A stretch of 64,000 bases of DNA from Symmachiella dynata (GTDB lineage: Bacteria > Planctomycetota > Planctomycetia > Planctomycetales > Planctomycetaceae). The DNA is taken from NCBI RefSeq assembly GCF_007747995.1, contig NZ_CP036276.1, forward strand, positions 1,169,001-1,233,000. Reading direction: 5' to 3'. The position numbers were made by a program, and so were the translations under genes. Under the pieces are notes generated by a model that saw only the letters and a list, made by a program, of their open reading frames with translations, searched no databases and was not told the origin of the DNA. Shown one piece after another: positions 38,601-47,454 of this stretch (its first letter is position 1; every line of letters begins with the position of its first letter).

Positions 38601-40690
38601 GAACCGCTCGACCAGGTGCCCGTCGGTGTAGGTGCCGTACCGGTCGCGGTGGTACCGTTCTTGATGATTTTAATGGCGGAACTGGCGTTATTGGGATTGT
38701 CGCCACCGGTGATCAAGGTCACTTTGATGCCGTCAATCGTCGCCCCAGTGGGGATGTTCAAATCAAAGTCCGTCAACAGCAGCTCGTCACTATAGTCGCC
38801 CCCGCCGGTATCGACGGTGGCAGCTGTGCCTGATGTGTTCCCCTCGGCGTTGCCGATGTCACTCCACGCATCGTCGGCAGTGGTCCCCACAGCGGCACTT
38901 CCGGCATAGCCGGAGCCGGTGGTCGAACTGACCTGCGGCCCCAGAAACGTAAGCGTCGTACCGTCAAAGCTAACATCGGCAACGTTAGCGGCCGCGGTGG
39001 TCAGCGCCTCCACGACGTTCGTCGTATAGTCGGCCGACAAAGTCTCGTTCAGCACATGGCTGACGTCCACGCTGGCCGATTCATTCTCTTCGAGCACGCC
39101 GTCGTAACTGATCGTATACGTCACTTGATTGCTGTCGCCGTCTGTCGTTTCCTCGGTGACTAATGCGCCCCCGGTCAGCGAAAACGCCACATCTCCGACG
39201 ATCACTTCGTGATTGACGATCGTGGCATTCGCAGAAGCAGTTCCGATTGTTGCCGTCCCCGAACCACTCACAGCGGCGTTGCTCAAAGTCACGCCAAATG
39301 CTTCGTCATCCTCCGCCTCGATGTCGTCTGCAACGACGACGGTGAAGTCCAGGCTGACATCGTTTCCGGCGCCGCCACTAAACGTCAGCGTCGTACCGTC
39401 AAACGCCACACCGGTTGCCGATAACTTGGCGCTATTGATTGCCGCGATCACGTCGGTTTCATAGTCGGCTAAGTCAGATTCGTTCAACACGTGGCTGACA
39501 TCCACACTGGCTACGGCTCCATCCTCCAACGTGCCGGTATAACCAATCGTGTAGGTAATCGCGTTCCCATCACCATCTGTGGAATCCTCGGTGACCGTTG
39601 TGGCCGTCGCACTGATCGCAAACTCAACATCGCTATTGACGATCGTCGTTTCGGCCGACGCTGTAGTGATTGCGGCGCTCCCAGAACCGCTGGCAGCGGC
39701 GTTGCTGAGCGTGACGCTGAAGTCTTCATCACTTTCGACAACAGAATCGTCATTCACAACGACCGTGAAGTTCAAACTAGTGGTCGGGGAACCGCCGGTC
39801 GTGTAATCGATCTTGAGGTTGGCGGTGTAGACATTGAATTCGTCGCCGTTGCTATCCCCCTCGACCTGAATCAGCAAACCAAAGGTGGAGGCGTTAATCT
39901 CTGCCGCTGTCCAATTTGTGCCCCATAGATTCGTGTCGCTGCCGACGGTCAGCGTCCCGCCCGACCAACTCCCTGATGCGATCGTGCCGGTCCCGGCGGA
40001 CGAGGTGCCGTTCTTGGTGATCTTGACCGATGTGCTCTCATTGTCCGGACCATCGGAACCGGTCGTCTTGAGCACAGCGGTGATGCCGTCAATCGTCGCG
40101 CCGGTCGGGATACTGAATCCGAAGTCTGTCAGGCGCAAGGTGTGCGACAAATCATTGCGGTTCGGTTCGACGACCGTAAACGTCGACGACGTATCGCCCG
40201 TGGCATTGCTGAGGTTGGCCCAAGCCTCGTCTCCGCTGGAATCCTGAGTCGCCGACCCGGCATAGGCATTAACGTCAGCAGAACTCGCCCCGATTCCCTC
40301 GAACGTGAGCGTCGTGCCGTCGAAACTGACATCGGTGTGATTGCCCGCTGCGGTCGTGATGGCGCTGACCACATTTGTCGAGTAATCCGCCGCATCGGTT
40401 TCATCGAGCAGGTGGCTGACATCCACGCTAGCCGTCTCACCCACATCGATCGTGCCGGTATAGCTGATCGTATAGTCCACCTCGTTGCTATCGCCGTCTG
40501 TCGTATCCTCAGTGACCGACGTGTCCCCGGAGATAGCAAAATTGACCGTCATCAACGTGCGGTCTTCTAACACCTCGATAGGATTGGACATGTTACGAAA
40601 CCGCCGCATCCGCCGCGATTTCTCTCGCCGTTTATATCGCTGGATCACCAACCGCGTCCGTACAGCTTCCAACCACGGAGTAAACAACAT
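35624..40690 (-). CDS. N-terminal part of the giant RHS protein: export motif, Calx-beta-like and vWA/PPC domains
   Basis: The 1688-residue frame starts at ATG 40690, preceded by AGGGAGAA. The basic N-terminus with LEDRTL at 41-46 is the planctomycete extracellular-protein motif (Planc_extracel type), which implies export. Four Calx-beta-like repeats follow, each starting like VEFAISA...VTEDSTDGDGN. Repeats one and three carry an inserted domain of about 130 residues. Near residue 1010 comes a vWA start with DESGS (metal-site motif), then PPC-type repeats of about 95 residues. The frame ends in a foreign 10-residue tail inside a PPC domain, while the next frame resumes that domain. This identifies a frame-breaking deletion, so the product is either truncated or the assembly has an error. 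If joined, the gene is about 21.6 kb. Confidence 0.8.
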   Translation of the reverse strand: MLFTPWLEAVRTRLVIQRYKRREKSRRMRRFRNMSNPIEVLEDRTLMTVNFAISGDTSVTEDTTDGDSNEVDYTISYTGTIDVGETASVDVSHLLDETDAADYSTNVVSAITTAAGNHTDVSFDGTTLTFEGIGASSADVNAYAGSATQDSSGDEAWANLSNATGDTSSTFTVVEPNRNDLSHTLRLTDFGFSIPTGATIDGITAVLKTTGSDGPDNESTSVKITKNGTSSAGTGTIASGSWSGGTLTVGSDTNLWGTNWTAAEINASTFGLLIQVEGDSNGDEFNVYTANLKIDYTTGGSPTTSLNFTVVVNDDSVVESDEDFSVTLSNAAASGSGSAAITTASAETTIVNSDVEFAISATATTVTEDSTDGDGNAITYTIGYTGTLEDGAVASVDVSHVLNESDLADYETDVIAAINSAKLSATGVAFDGTTLTFSGGAGNDVSLDFTVVVADDIEAEDDEAFGVTLSNAAVSGSGTATIGTASANATIVNHEVIVGDVAFSLTGGALVTEETTDGDSNQVTYTISYDGVLEENESASVDVSHVLNETLSADYTTNVVEALTTAAANVADVSFDGTTLTFLGPQVSSTTGSGYAGSAAVGTTADDAWSDIGNAEGNTSGTAATVDTGGGDYSDELLLTDFDLNIPTGATIDGIKVTLITGGDNPNNASSAIKIIKNGTTATGTAPTPTGTWSSGSVVLGDATALWGTTWTAAELNTSDFGLIVQLRDGDFELYSAHIEVAYTSSNAGSESKSLDFTVEVNDDAAAEEEEAYSVTLSNAVTTGSGAASIETATAATTIVNNDVEFAISASALKVTEDPTDGDGNSITYTVGYTGALATGETASIDVAHLLGHTDVADYDTTVAAALATAVSGATGISLSGTTLTFSGGTGNDTSLDFTVVIDNDADPEPDKEYSVAIHNAEVSGSGSAKISEILVTSTIINDDVELDDGVQIIGGGELPATNPATGDVDPTSIEVNLLPQEQSEHTVTLSFDDEYAPTADVVFIVDESGSMDKEHDWIGDMVTSLDASLNANGVTGNRYALVGYLEEGTLFSMTSEPVIVTIYSPDGIQLESQQLAIDSTTGLVEGSFTLPASGDYTIVVDHAGSTSSYDYSFVLEDASSVGGSAALVLDELTAGQIQNDSETHEYTFSLSGSDTLYFESLTTDTDLRWSLTGPSGAVVTDRDFDAGGLKIDGESGSYTLTVDGPTEATGTYAFRLLDLSGSSITAGTQINGTLDPATDSLVYELSATAGDRYYFNSQSSSLPAGAQWRLIDPSGTELFSQSLSEDHDPLTTSSTGTYYLVVDGDVADTASTRAFSFTVESLGATLSTALSFGTGYSGSISKVGEADEYTLTLTGDELLAFDSQTDDGDLAWTLSEATAGTVIADVPLDASDLVLRLGTGTYTLSIDPPGDATRAYDFQILDLASATSLTVDSTESGNLNPASSSAAYKFTAAAGDKYSFDAISWAGSAAAQWRLIDPFGNELFSAAIGDDVPTLHVHAAGDYTLLLEGAIDDATSNPAFSFEVVDEGSDTSDPAPLALNQVVSGEISASLEEDEYTFTLGSAALVSFDSLTGRDDMYWSLADGGGTIVNSRALDASDASGVSNANAVLSLSAGTYTLTIDADSGITGDYAFAVLDLSSATTITAGSDVTGALAASHRTAVYEFTAGAGDQFGFQSGNWVRVQGCSN

Positions 40691-41464
40691 AGCGCAATTC
40701 TCCCTAAAACAAGCGTGAGCAGCGATTACTTACTTGCGAATGCACCCACGCCACCGATGAAAATGCGCAGGGGGAGCGCACACCGGAACGCGAGACGAAT
40801 GGGTGTTAAGAATTCACGGGTATAAGCGGCGTGCTAAGATCGGACACGCACAGAACGCTCAAGCGCAAACCGCTGAGCCGACAGACACCGACCTCGACAA
40901 CAAACATCCGGCAAACAGCAACGCCGGGCTACGCGTCTCGAACATGGTTGAGCCACCATGGAGTTCCCTCTTCCTGAAAGCACCAAAAAACAGTGAAGAA
41001 TACAAACGTCGAGATGGAATTGTTGTCGCGTTCAATAAAACACAGTCGATTGGGAAGCAGTGAAGCAGCTTTACCACAGTCGATCAAGAAAAAATCTCGT
41101 AATAAACAATTTTCGAGAAATTTCATGACAACTTAATATCCCCCTGTTGAGGAAAGAGGGGCGTTTCAAGCTGCTGCCTTTTTTGAAACGTATGCCTGCT
41201 TATCATTAATAATGCGCGGGTGTGACATCTGGTGCGAAAATGCTGTTATTCCCACGGACCTAGCGGTGCCAATCCGAGAACGAAAACTCTTTCGGTGTCG
41301 ACCTCCGACATAATCGCGTGCATCATGAAGACGGTCGGTCAACAGAAACTATCTGGAACTATTCCACGTCGGTGGGGTTGCACATCAACCCTTAGCTGAG
41401 ATAGGGGCCAAAGTCGCCCCCCGTCATGCCAACGCAAATAAATCCCCCCGGCGCCCCATCGTCG
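40691..41464. other. Intergenic region upstream of the giant RHS gene
   Basis: No convincing gene is visible. The short frames here lack family features. It should hold the promoter of the giant gene near 40.7-40.9 kb. An inverted repeat CGTTTCAA/TTGAAACG lies at 41162-41190 with a T run in the loop. The far end borders the integrase fragments, so an attachment-site remnant could be present, but I found no direct repeat of the tRNA end by eye. Confidence 0.4.
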
Positions 41465-41689
41465 TCAGCCGTCACGTGTAAAAAACGCAGATGTGATGCT
41501 CACGTTGGCGTGTCCAGCAGCATCGCGGACTTCGGCCAAGATGCGGTGCCCCGCCAATGCGTACCTGATGAACGTGTGTCGGCCGTGATGAATCATCAGC
41601 ACTTGCAAACGCTCCAGCCCCAGCGCCTTACAGGCAGTCTTGAAGCGGTGGCGGTGGGCGTGGCTGACATTCGCGTTCGGTACAAAGTC
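41465..41689 (-). pseudogene. Tyrosine recombinase (phage integrase) C-terminal fragment
   Basis: On the minus strand a 74-residue frame follows a TAA and lacks a proper start. It encodes the catalytic end of a tyrosine recombinase: HGRHTF with the box II Arg/His, then AGH with the second His, and NVSITSAFF where a functional enzyme would have the nucleophilic Tyr in SAY. The Tyr is Phe here and the N-terminal domains are missing, so the fragment is inactive. It lies back to back with an integrase N-terminal fragment on the plus strand, so at least one rearrangement has occurred. Its closeness to tRNA-Pro fits an old integration site. Confidence 0.7.
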
Positions 41690-41691
41690 TT

Positions 41692-42063
41692 ATGGAAGTT
41701 CTGCGAGTTCATGTCATCGATCATGTCCGGAAGTATCTCTATATGAGATACACGGATCCCCTGACAGGACAGCAGGTCTCACGGTCCACCGGCGAAACCG
41801 AACGCAAGGCAGCCGATCGCACGACTGCCAAGTGGGAGGCAGAGCTCCAACAGGGGCGGTATTCGAAGCCTCACACAATCAGTTGGCAGAAGTTTCGTCG
41901 ACGCTTTGAAGACGAGAAGCTCCTGGGATTGTCCGATAACTACGCATCAAACATGAACCACATCCAAAAGGTGGGCATTAAAAGGCTCGCCGATATCGAT
42001 GCGGCGGCGGTCAGCAAGTTTCAGTCACGTCTGCGTCGCCCAGGATGTCGACGACGTCGATAG
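41692..42063 (+). pseudogene. Phage integrase N-terminal fragment
   Basis: The 123-residue frame has the arm-binding and core-binding pattern of tyrosine recombinases: LYMRYTDPLTGQQVSRSTGE, then KWEAELQQGRYSKPHTISW, then the SAM-like segment ending AVSKFQSRLR. It then runs into an unrelated Arg-rich tail and stops, with the whole catalytic domain missing. The usual next segment, with the ATI-type helix before the catalytic domain, is absent. Downstream, 130 bp away, lie the terminator and 3' end of tRNA-Pro. I read it as the relic of an element that used that tRNA gene as its target. The opposite orientation of the C-terminal fragment shows they are not one simple broken gene. Confidence 0.65.
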
Positions 42064-42139
42064 CAAATTATGGTGCGACCACAAGCGATCGCAAAAGGAC
42101 GCGGGGGGCGAATTAGGTGCCACCACCCCGAATTCGCGC

Positions 42140-42179
42140 AAAAAGAAAGCCCGCCATATGCTGTAACATCCTGACGGGC
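42140..42179 (-). terminator. Intrinsic terminator of tRNA-Pro
   Basis: On the minus strand GCCCGTCA pairs with TGGCGGGC (one wobble) and is followed by TTTCTTTTT, 15 bp after the tRNA end. Confidence 0.8.
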
Positions 42180-42194
42180 AAAAGCTTTACAAAG

Positions 42195-42268
<74 letters not shown>

Positions 42269-42718
42269 TGGTGGTTGGCGTCTGTGGTCACGTCGGGAAT
42301 TATTCCCAAAAGTGGAAGCACAGACGACGTTTGCTGTTATCGCAGGCATTCACGAGAATTGCAAGAGATGTCGATCGGGAAAATTGGTGGCAAATGGCAT
42401 CCCTCTCGGCGTTTCCTTGTGGAGGCAACATCTTGGCCCGTGTTGCTGGTATGGCCCGTCTTGTGGCCTACAACGGCGTTCTCGATTCTTGGCAGATTCT
42501 CAGGGGGGATTGACCGATGGTGTCCTGATCTTGAGGAAATCTCGCAAATCGTGTACTTTAGAGGTTTGATTCAGCGGGATTTTGGAATTCCCGTAGCATC
42601 ATTTTTTGTGGGCGGCCTTGGGAGTTGTTGCCGAGGTTTGCTCCCTTGAAACGTGGCTGTTGACGGAATTGATTCGTAGCAGGCCCGATTCGAGTTTTGA
42701 CGTGGAAGAAAGGTGAAT
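42269..42718. other. Intergenic region between tRNA-Pro and the ATL-like gene
   Basis: No supported gene. The left end must contain the tRNA-Pro promoter (minus strand) and the right end the promoter of the ATL-like gene. Open frames here run through the tRNA and have no family features. Confidence 0.4.
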
Positions 42719-43180
42719 ATGGCTTCGTCTCGTGCACAATTGGTCGCGGAAATCCTCTGGGAGTTGAAGCGAGCGGACAAGGTGGCAAATTTCAGACTCG
42801 TTGCAGAACGGGCCGGCTTTAGCGCCGGGGCTAACGGACGGGCCATGGAAACCTGCTTGAAAACAATTCGCCGTGATTGGCCGCATTTGCAGTGGTGGCG
42901 GGCAATTCCCATCCGTGATGATGGTCTGTTGGAAAAGGATTCCGAGCAAGTCGTCAAACTGCAAGAGTGCGGTTATGCTGTCGAAGACGCCGAAGGCAGC
43001 GAGGAACACGTGGTGGTTAGCGAGATCGAAGCGCATACGATGTCCTGGGAAGCACCGGTGGAAGCTCCGGTCGGTTCGCCGATCGATGAATCGCTCGACG
43101 ATGATGACGATGAGAGCGAAGAGAACGCGGACAACGATGACAGTCGCGCCGAAAAGCAGGAAGTGGAAGGAGAAGAATAG
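42719..43180 (+). CDS. MGMT-family alkyltransferase-like (ATL) DNA-binding protein with acidic tail
   Basis: ATG at 42719, five bases after AAAGG, gives 153 residues; the in-frame GTG at 42713 is less likely. Residues 5-90 follow the DNA-binding domain of O6-alkylguanine-DNA alkyltransferases: a winged-helix segment (FRLVAERAGFSAGANGRAME), then HLQWWRAI where the family has PCHRV, then DDGLLEKDSEQVVKLQECGY. The active-site Cys is replaced by Trp (WWR at 59-61), the mark of ATL proteins that recognise alkylated guanine and recruit nucleotide excision repair. The uvrA-type gene lies next to it in convergent orientation, which fits. The last 50 residues are extremely acidic (DDDDDESEE). Family membership is by motif; the tail's role is unknown. 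Confidence 0.6.
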   Translation: MASSRAQLVAEILWELKRADKVANFRLVAERAGFSAGANGRAMETCLKTIRRDWPHLQWWRAIPIRDDGLLEKDSEQVVKLQECGYAVEDAEGSEEHVVVSEIEAHTMSWEAPVEAPVGSPIDESLDDDDDESEENADNDDSRAEKQEVEGEE

Positions 43181-43372
43181 TTCTTCTACCTCCCCTGAAC
43201 TCTTCGAGTACAGGAAAATACTCGGCGGATTTATAGGCGTTCAGCGCAGTCGGTGAGGCTCTCCGATTAGGACACTAATTCTGCGAGGCTCCCGGTGCGC
43301 GCGGCGTGTCGTTGGGAGATGCTGTCTTTGACGATTGCCTGCGGGTAACTGCTTTAGCGGATCCCGTTTAGT

Positions 43373-45955
43373 TCACGGTTGGGCAATGAGCCTGCGCAAG
43401 GCGGCGGCGGTGTGACTGCTGGGGTGCTTGAGGATCTCCTCCGGTGTTCCAGTTGCCACGATCGCGCCTCCCTGCTCGCCGCCGTCGGGGCCCATGTCGA
43501 TCACCCAATCAGCTGCGCGGATCATGTCGAGGTCATGTTCGACGACGACGACGGTATGCCCTGAATCGACTAGGCGGTGCAGGACTCTCAGCAGTTGCTC
43601 GACGTCGGCCGGGTGGAGTCCAGTGGTCGGTTCGTCCAATACGAACAGCGTGGATTCGCCATGGGATGTCGGTGAGAGTTCGCTGGCCAATTTAACCCGT
43701 TGTGCTTCACCCCCGGAGAGTGTGAGCGCCGATTGACCCAGCCCCAGGTAGCCCAATCCGACGTCGACAAACGTCGTCAATTGTTTTTGGAGCTTGGGGA
43801 CGTTTTCAAAAAACAGAGCCGCCTCGGCAATGCTCATCGCTAGCACATCGGCCACGCTGCGGTCGCGAAATTGGATCTCCAGCGTTTGCGGATTAAAACG
43901 CGCGCCGTTGCAGGCGCTGCAGGTCACATACATGTCCGGCAAAAAATTCATGGCGATGCGCGTCACGCCTTGTCCACGGCACGTCTCACAGCACCCCGAC
44001 TTGCTGTTGAAACTGAAGCGGCCCGCCTTGTATCCCCGGATGCGAGCTTCGCGAGTTTTGGCAAAGACTTTGCGAACTTCATTCCAAATGCCGGAGTAGG
44101 TCGCTGGATTGCTGCGGCCCGTCTTGCCGATGGGGGATTGATCGACTTGAACCAACCGCACGATCTGCTCGACTCCCGTAATGTCTGCCTCGCCGTTGGT
44201 TGTCGTTTGGCTACGAGTTCGCTGCTGTGCCAATTTTCGCCGCATTGCCGGAAGGAGCGCATCGATCACCAGTGAACTCTTACCCGCGCCGCTGACACCG
44301 GTGATGCATGTCAGAACCTGTAGCGGCAGTTCCAACGTCACTTGCTTTAGGTTATGAGTGTCGACATCGCGTAACACAATGCCCGTTTCTGGATGAGCGG
44401 CGCGCCGTTGCGGTGTTGGCTCTGTATCGCGGCGCCCGCTGAGGTATTCCCCGGTGGGTGTGTCAGCCTCAGCGACTTGTTGCGGCGTCCCTGCGGCGAT
44501 GATTCGTCCTCCATGCTGTCCCGCTCCGGGACCGACGTCGACCATGTAGTCGGCGCGGGCCATCACCTCCGGATCGTGCTCGACCACGAGGACACTGTTC
44601 CCTTGCTCTTGGAGTTCTTCCAACGACTCCAACAACCGCCCCACATCGCGAGGGTGCAAGCCGATGGTCGGTTCGTCGAGGATATAACAGACCCCCGTTA
44701 ACCCTGACCCCAGGCAAGCGGCTAGGCGAGCGCGTTGGTATTCGCCGCCTGACAGCGTTTTGGTAGGGCGGTCCAGTGCCAAGTATTCCAATCCGACCTG
44801 CATTAAAAACCGTAATCGCGATTCCACGTCGTCCAGCACTCCGCCCGCCGCGAGTCGGGCTGCTTCGGTAGTGAAGATGCTAGTGGAGGAATCGCGTAAT
44901 GATTCCAGCAAACGCACGATGAATTCATAGACCTGCGAAATCGGCTGAGCCGTCAATTCATGAATCGCTACGCCATCAACCGTCACTGAATGCGCGATCG
45001 GTGCCAAGCGACTGCCGCCACAAGCATCGCAAAGCATTGGTTCGACTTCGTCGTTCTTGCCGGCGGACTCGGGAATCAGATGTCCCATCCCTTCGCATTT
45101 GGGGCAGGCTCCGTATGGGGAGTTGAAGCTGAATGTCCGCGGCTCCAATTCGTCAAAGCTAATGCCGCAAGTCGCACAGGCGAAGCGGGTGCCGAAACGC
45201 TGTTCTTGCCATTCCCCATCGACTTGTCGCAAAACAATGCAGGTCTCTTCCCCGTGCCGCAGCGCCAGGTCGACCGATTCGCTCAGCCGTGGAGCAATCC
45301 CCTCTTTGATCACGATGCGGTCGACGACGACATCGATTTTGTGTGTACGGGTTTTCTGCAAATCGGGTGGATCCGCCACGTCGACCAACTCCCCATCGAC
45401 GCGGGCGCGGACGAATCCTTCGCGGAATATCTGCTCAAAGACTTTTTTGTGCGCGCCTTTGCGACCTTTCACGAGCGGCGCGAGCAGCATGACCTTGGTT
45501 CGGTCCTCGAAACCCAGGATGGCATCGATGATCGCTTGGGGGGATTGTTGCTCAACCGGTTTACCGCATTGATAACAGTGCGCGCGCCCCGCCCGCGCGT
45601 ACAGCAGCCGCAGATAATCGTAGATTTCGGTCGTTGTTCCCACGGTACTGCGGGGTTGGACTGAGCCGACGCTCTGCTCGACGCTCAATGTCGGCGGCAA
45701 TCCCTCCAGCAAATCCACGTCGGGCCGTTCGAGCTGATTTAAAAATTGCCGGCTGTAGGTCGACAGGCTTTCCAGATACCGTCGTCGTCCTTCGGCAAAC
45801 AAGGTATCGAACACGAGTGAACTTTTGCCGCTGCCGCTGACGCCGGTGAAGACCACCAGTTTCTCGTGGGGGATATCGACATCGACGTTTTGCAGATTGT
45901 GGACCCGCGCACCTCGAACATGGATCGCATCGCTCGGCGGGGGATTCGCGGACAT
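43373..45955 (-). CDS. uvrA: Excinuclease ABC subunit A (UvrA)
   Basis: The 860-residue protein (ATG 45955; a TTG lies two codons upstream) contains both UvrA ATPase halves. Walker A motifs are GVSGSGKSS near 37-45 and GVSGAGKSS near 555. Both signature motifs (TLSGGEYQRARLA and TLSGGEAQRVKLA) and both LDEPT Walker B motifs (ILDEPTIGLHP, VLDEPTTGLHP) are present. Zinc-binding cysteines occur as CATC/CPKC with CDACGG, and as CETCRGQG with CSACNG. It acts in nucleotide excision repair, loading UvrB onto damaged DNA. At about 860 residues it is shorter than the common 940 or so, so it may be a second, shorter paralogue of the type several planctomycetes have. The ATL-like gene converges on it. 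Confidence 0.9.
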   Translation of the reverse strand: MSANPPPSDAIHVRGARVHNLQNVDVDIPHEKLVVFTGVSGSGKSSLVFDTLFAEGRRRYLESLSTYSRQFLNQLERPDVDLLEGLPPTLSVEQSVGSVQPRSTVGTTTEIYDYLRLLYARAGRAHCYQCGKPVEQQSPQAIIDAILGFEDRTKVMLLAPLVKGRKGAHKKVFEQIFREGFVRARVDGELVDVADPPDLQKTRTHKIDVVVDRIVIKEGIAPRLSESVDLALRHGEETCIVLRQVDGEWQEQRFGTRFACATCGISFDELEPRTFSFNSPYGACPKCEGMGHLIPESAGKNDEVEPMLCDACGGSRLAPIAHSVTVDGVAIHELTAQPISQVYEFIVRLLESLRDSSTSIFTTEAARLAAGGVLDDVESRLRFLMQVGLEYLALDRPTKTLSGGEYQRARLAACLGSGLTGVCYILDEPTIGLHPRDVGRLLESLEELQEQGNSVLVVEHDPEVMARADYMVDVGPGAGQHGGRIIAAGTPQQVAEADTPTGEYLSGRRDTEPTPQRRAAHPETGIVLRDVDTHNLKQVTLELPLQVLTCITGVSGAGKSSLVIDALLPAMRRKLAQQRTRSQTTTNGEADITGVEQIVRLVQVDQSPIGKTGRSNPATYSGIWNEVRKVFAKTREARIRGYKAGRFSFNSKSGCCETCRGQGVTRIAMNFLPDMYVTCSACNGARFNPQTLEIQFRDRSVADVLAMSIAEAALFFENVPKLQKQLTTFVDVGLGYLGLGQSALTLSGGEAQRVKLASELSPTSHGESTLFVLDEPTTGLHPADVEQLLRVLHRLVDSGHTVVVVEHDLDMIRAADWVIDMGPDGGEQGGAIVATGTPEEILKHPSSHTAAALRRLIAQP

Positions 45956-46084
45956 AATCAAAGGAGCTTACTGCAGGGATGGCTGGTCGGTATTCGTCTT
46001 GCCGATTGTATGCGCTGCGGCTGAAATTCACTAACATAGAAGCAAACGATAATTCCTCAGCTGGGCGTGAGACCGTAATTCATC

Positions 46085-46741
46085 ATGAACCAACTCCTTC
46101 CGCATCGCTTTTTGTTTCGGTACTCCCTCCCAGCGAAATACTCCGCGAAATTGCCGCTACGGGGAAAGTCCTTGCTGAAATTGTCGGCAGCCCACGCCTT
46201 GCCTGATTTCAGTGACTTGGATTCGGCAGCCAAATTCGGCGATATTCGACTTGCTTGGAACGAACAGGGGATTGGCCTCAGTGTTAAAGTGAGCGGCAAA
46301 ACTCGCCCCACGGTCTGTCGCGCTGTCATTCCAACCGAGACGGATGGGCTGCAAGTCTGGATTGATACGCGGAATACGCAAAACATCCATCGTGCCAGTC
46401 GCTTCTGCCACCACTTTGCATTTTTACCCGCTGGAGACGGACCAAAACGCGATCAGCCGTCGGCCTCGCAATTAGCAATTGCCCGCGCCCGAGAAGATGC
46501 GCCGCAAACGCACATCAATGACATCCAAGTGCGATCCGTCATTGCTGACGACGGGTATCAACTTGAGACTTGGGTTCCCGCAGCAGCGCTGCATGGGTTT
46601 GACCCGGAGTCGACGCGACAGTTGGGGTTTTACTACCTGTTGCAGGACAGCGAGCTTGGGCAGCAATATCCCAGCGTTGGCCCCGATTTTCCGATTGCCC
46701 ACGATCCCAGTTTGTGGATGACTGTCGAATTGGCTCGGTGA
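46085..46741 (+). CDS. DOMON/CBM9-like domain protein
   Basis: The 218-residue product has no signal peptide or membrane segment. Its central part (ALPDFSDLDSAAKFGDIRLAWNEQGI, then TDGLQVWIDTRNTQNIHRAS with FCHHFAFLP, and later YQLETWVPAAALHGFDP) resembles family 9 carbohydrate-binding or DOMON beta-sandwich domains, in which the DxxxFFIDTR-like strand is characteristic. In such proteins the domain binds sugars or haem; which applies here is not visible. It diverges from uvrA with about 130 bp between them and converges within 8 bp on the next small gene. No ribosome site of note precedes its ATG. Assignment is moderate. Confidence 0.55.
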   Translation: MNQLLPHRFLFRYSLPAKYSAKLPLRGKSLLKLSAAHALPDFSDLDSAAKFGDIRLAWNEQGIGLSVKVSGKTRPTVCRAVIPTETDGLQVWIDTRNTQNIHRASRFCHHFAFLPAGDGPKRDQPSASQLAIARAREDAPQTHINDIQVRSVIADDGYQLETWVPAAALHGFDPESTRQLGFYYLLQDSELGQQYPSVGPDFPIAHDPSLWMTVELAR

Positions 46742-46748
46742 GTCGGGG

Positions 46749-47042
46749 CTATTCGGACAAGGAGTCGAATTGCTCTCCATCAGAGATTGAGAGTCGCGCA
46801 AAGCGCAACTGGTCATTGTCCAGTGTCAGTCGGGCTTTCCAAGAAGCAGACTTGGGAAAACCGGATTCAAAGATCACTTGGCCTTCCATCAGCAAGGTGA
46901 CCGGCTGAATCGACAAATATTCAACCACCTCGTCGGTAATGACTTCAAAATCATTTCTCTTGAAGTATTGTTCGATGTGTCGCACAACCTCTTCAGCAGC
47001 GGCGGCTCTGTGGCTTGCCAATGATCCTATTACTTTATCCAT
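46749..47042 (-). CDS. Small protein of unknown function
   Basis: ATG 47042 is preceded by GGGAGGG at the right distance, so I prefer it to ATG 47054. The 97-residue product begins with a helix rich in Ala and Glu (ASHRAAAAEEVVRHIEQYF) and continues with beta-like stretches (PVTLLMEGQVIFESGFP). No signal peptide, membrane segment or motif is visible. I do not recognise the family. It converges on the DOMON gene, which ends 7 bp away. Confidence 0.55.
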   Translation of the reverse strand: MDKVIGSLASHRAAAAEEVVRHIEQYFKRNDFEVITDEVVEYLSIQPVTLLMEGQVIFESGFPKSASWKARLTLDNDQLRFARLSISDGEQFDSLSE

Positions 47043-47367
47043 GGTCCCTCCCATTGCCCGTTGCCGCTTAAGGGGACGCTCTGCGGTTGGCTTGTGTACC
47101 TCATGTCTAGGCAGGTCTGTTTGTATCTATGCATATCTAGTTTAGCTCACAGAGCGTTGCAAAAAGCGAACTGTTCAGGGAAAACCCTATGCTGGCCTTG
47201 GATTTGCGTGTTGGCTGGCATTAAGTCGCAGGATTCCTCGGTCCTCCCCAGTACTCATTACAGCGGCGAGGTTGCCTGGAATCGGCAATGGAGCGAGGGG
47301 AATCGGCGCAATTCGACAATTGGTCGGCAAGAGGCGTCGTGCCGTATTCTCGAGCTAAGAATTATGC
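47043..47367. other. Intergenic region left of the tRNA-Glu terminator
   Basis: I see no gene. It probably contains the promoter of the 97-residue protein near its left end. Confidence 0.4.
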
Positions 47368-47414
47368 ACAAAAAAAGCGACGGCGGTTGGCGTGATAAGC
47401 CAACTGCCGTCGCT
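47368..47414 (-). terminator. Strong intrinsic terminator of tRNA-Glu
   Basis: On the minus strand AGCGACGGCAGTTGGC pairs with GCCAACCGCCGTCGCT (one mismatch) around TTATCAC and is followed by a run of seven or eight T, about 40 bp past the tRNA. Confidence 0.92.
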
Positions 47415-47454
47415 AAAGGCATTGTCACTCGAAAGCCAAACGTTTTCGAGAAAG

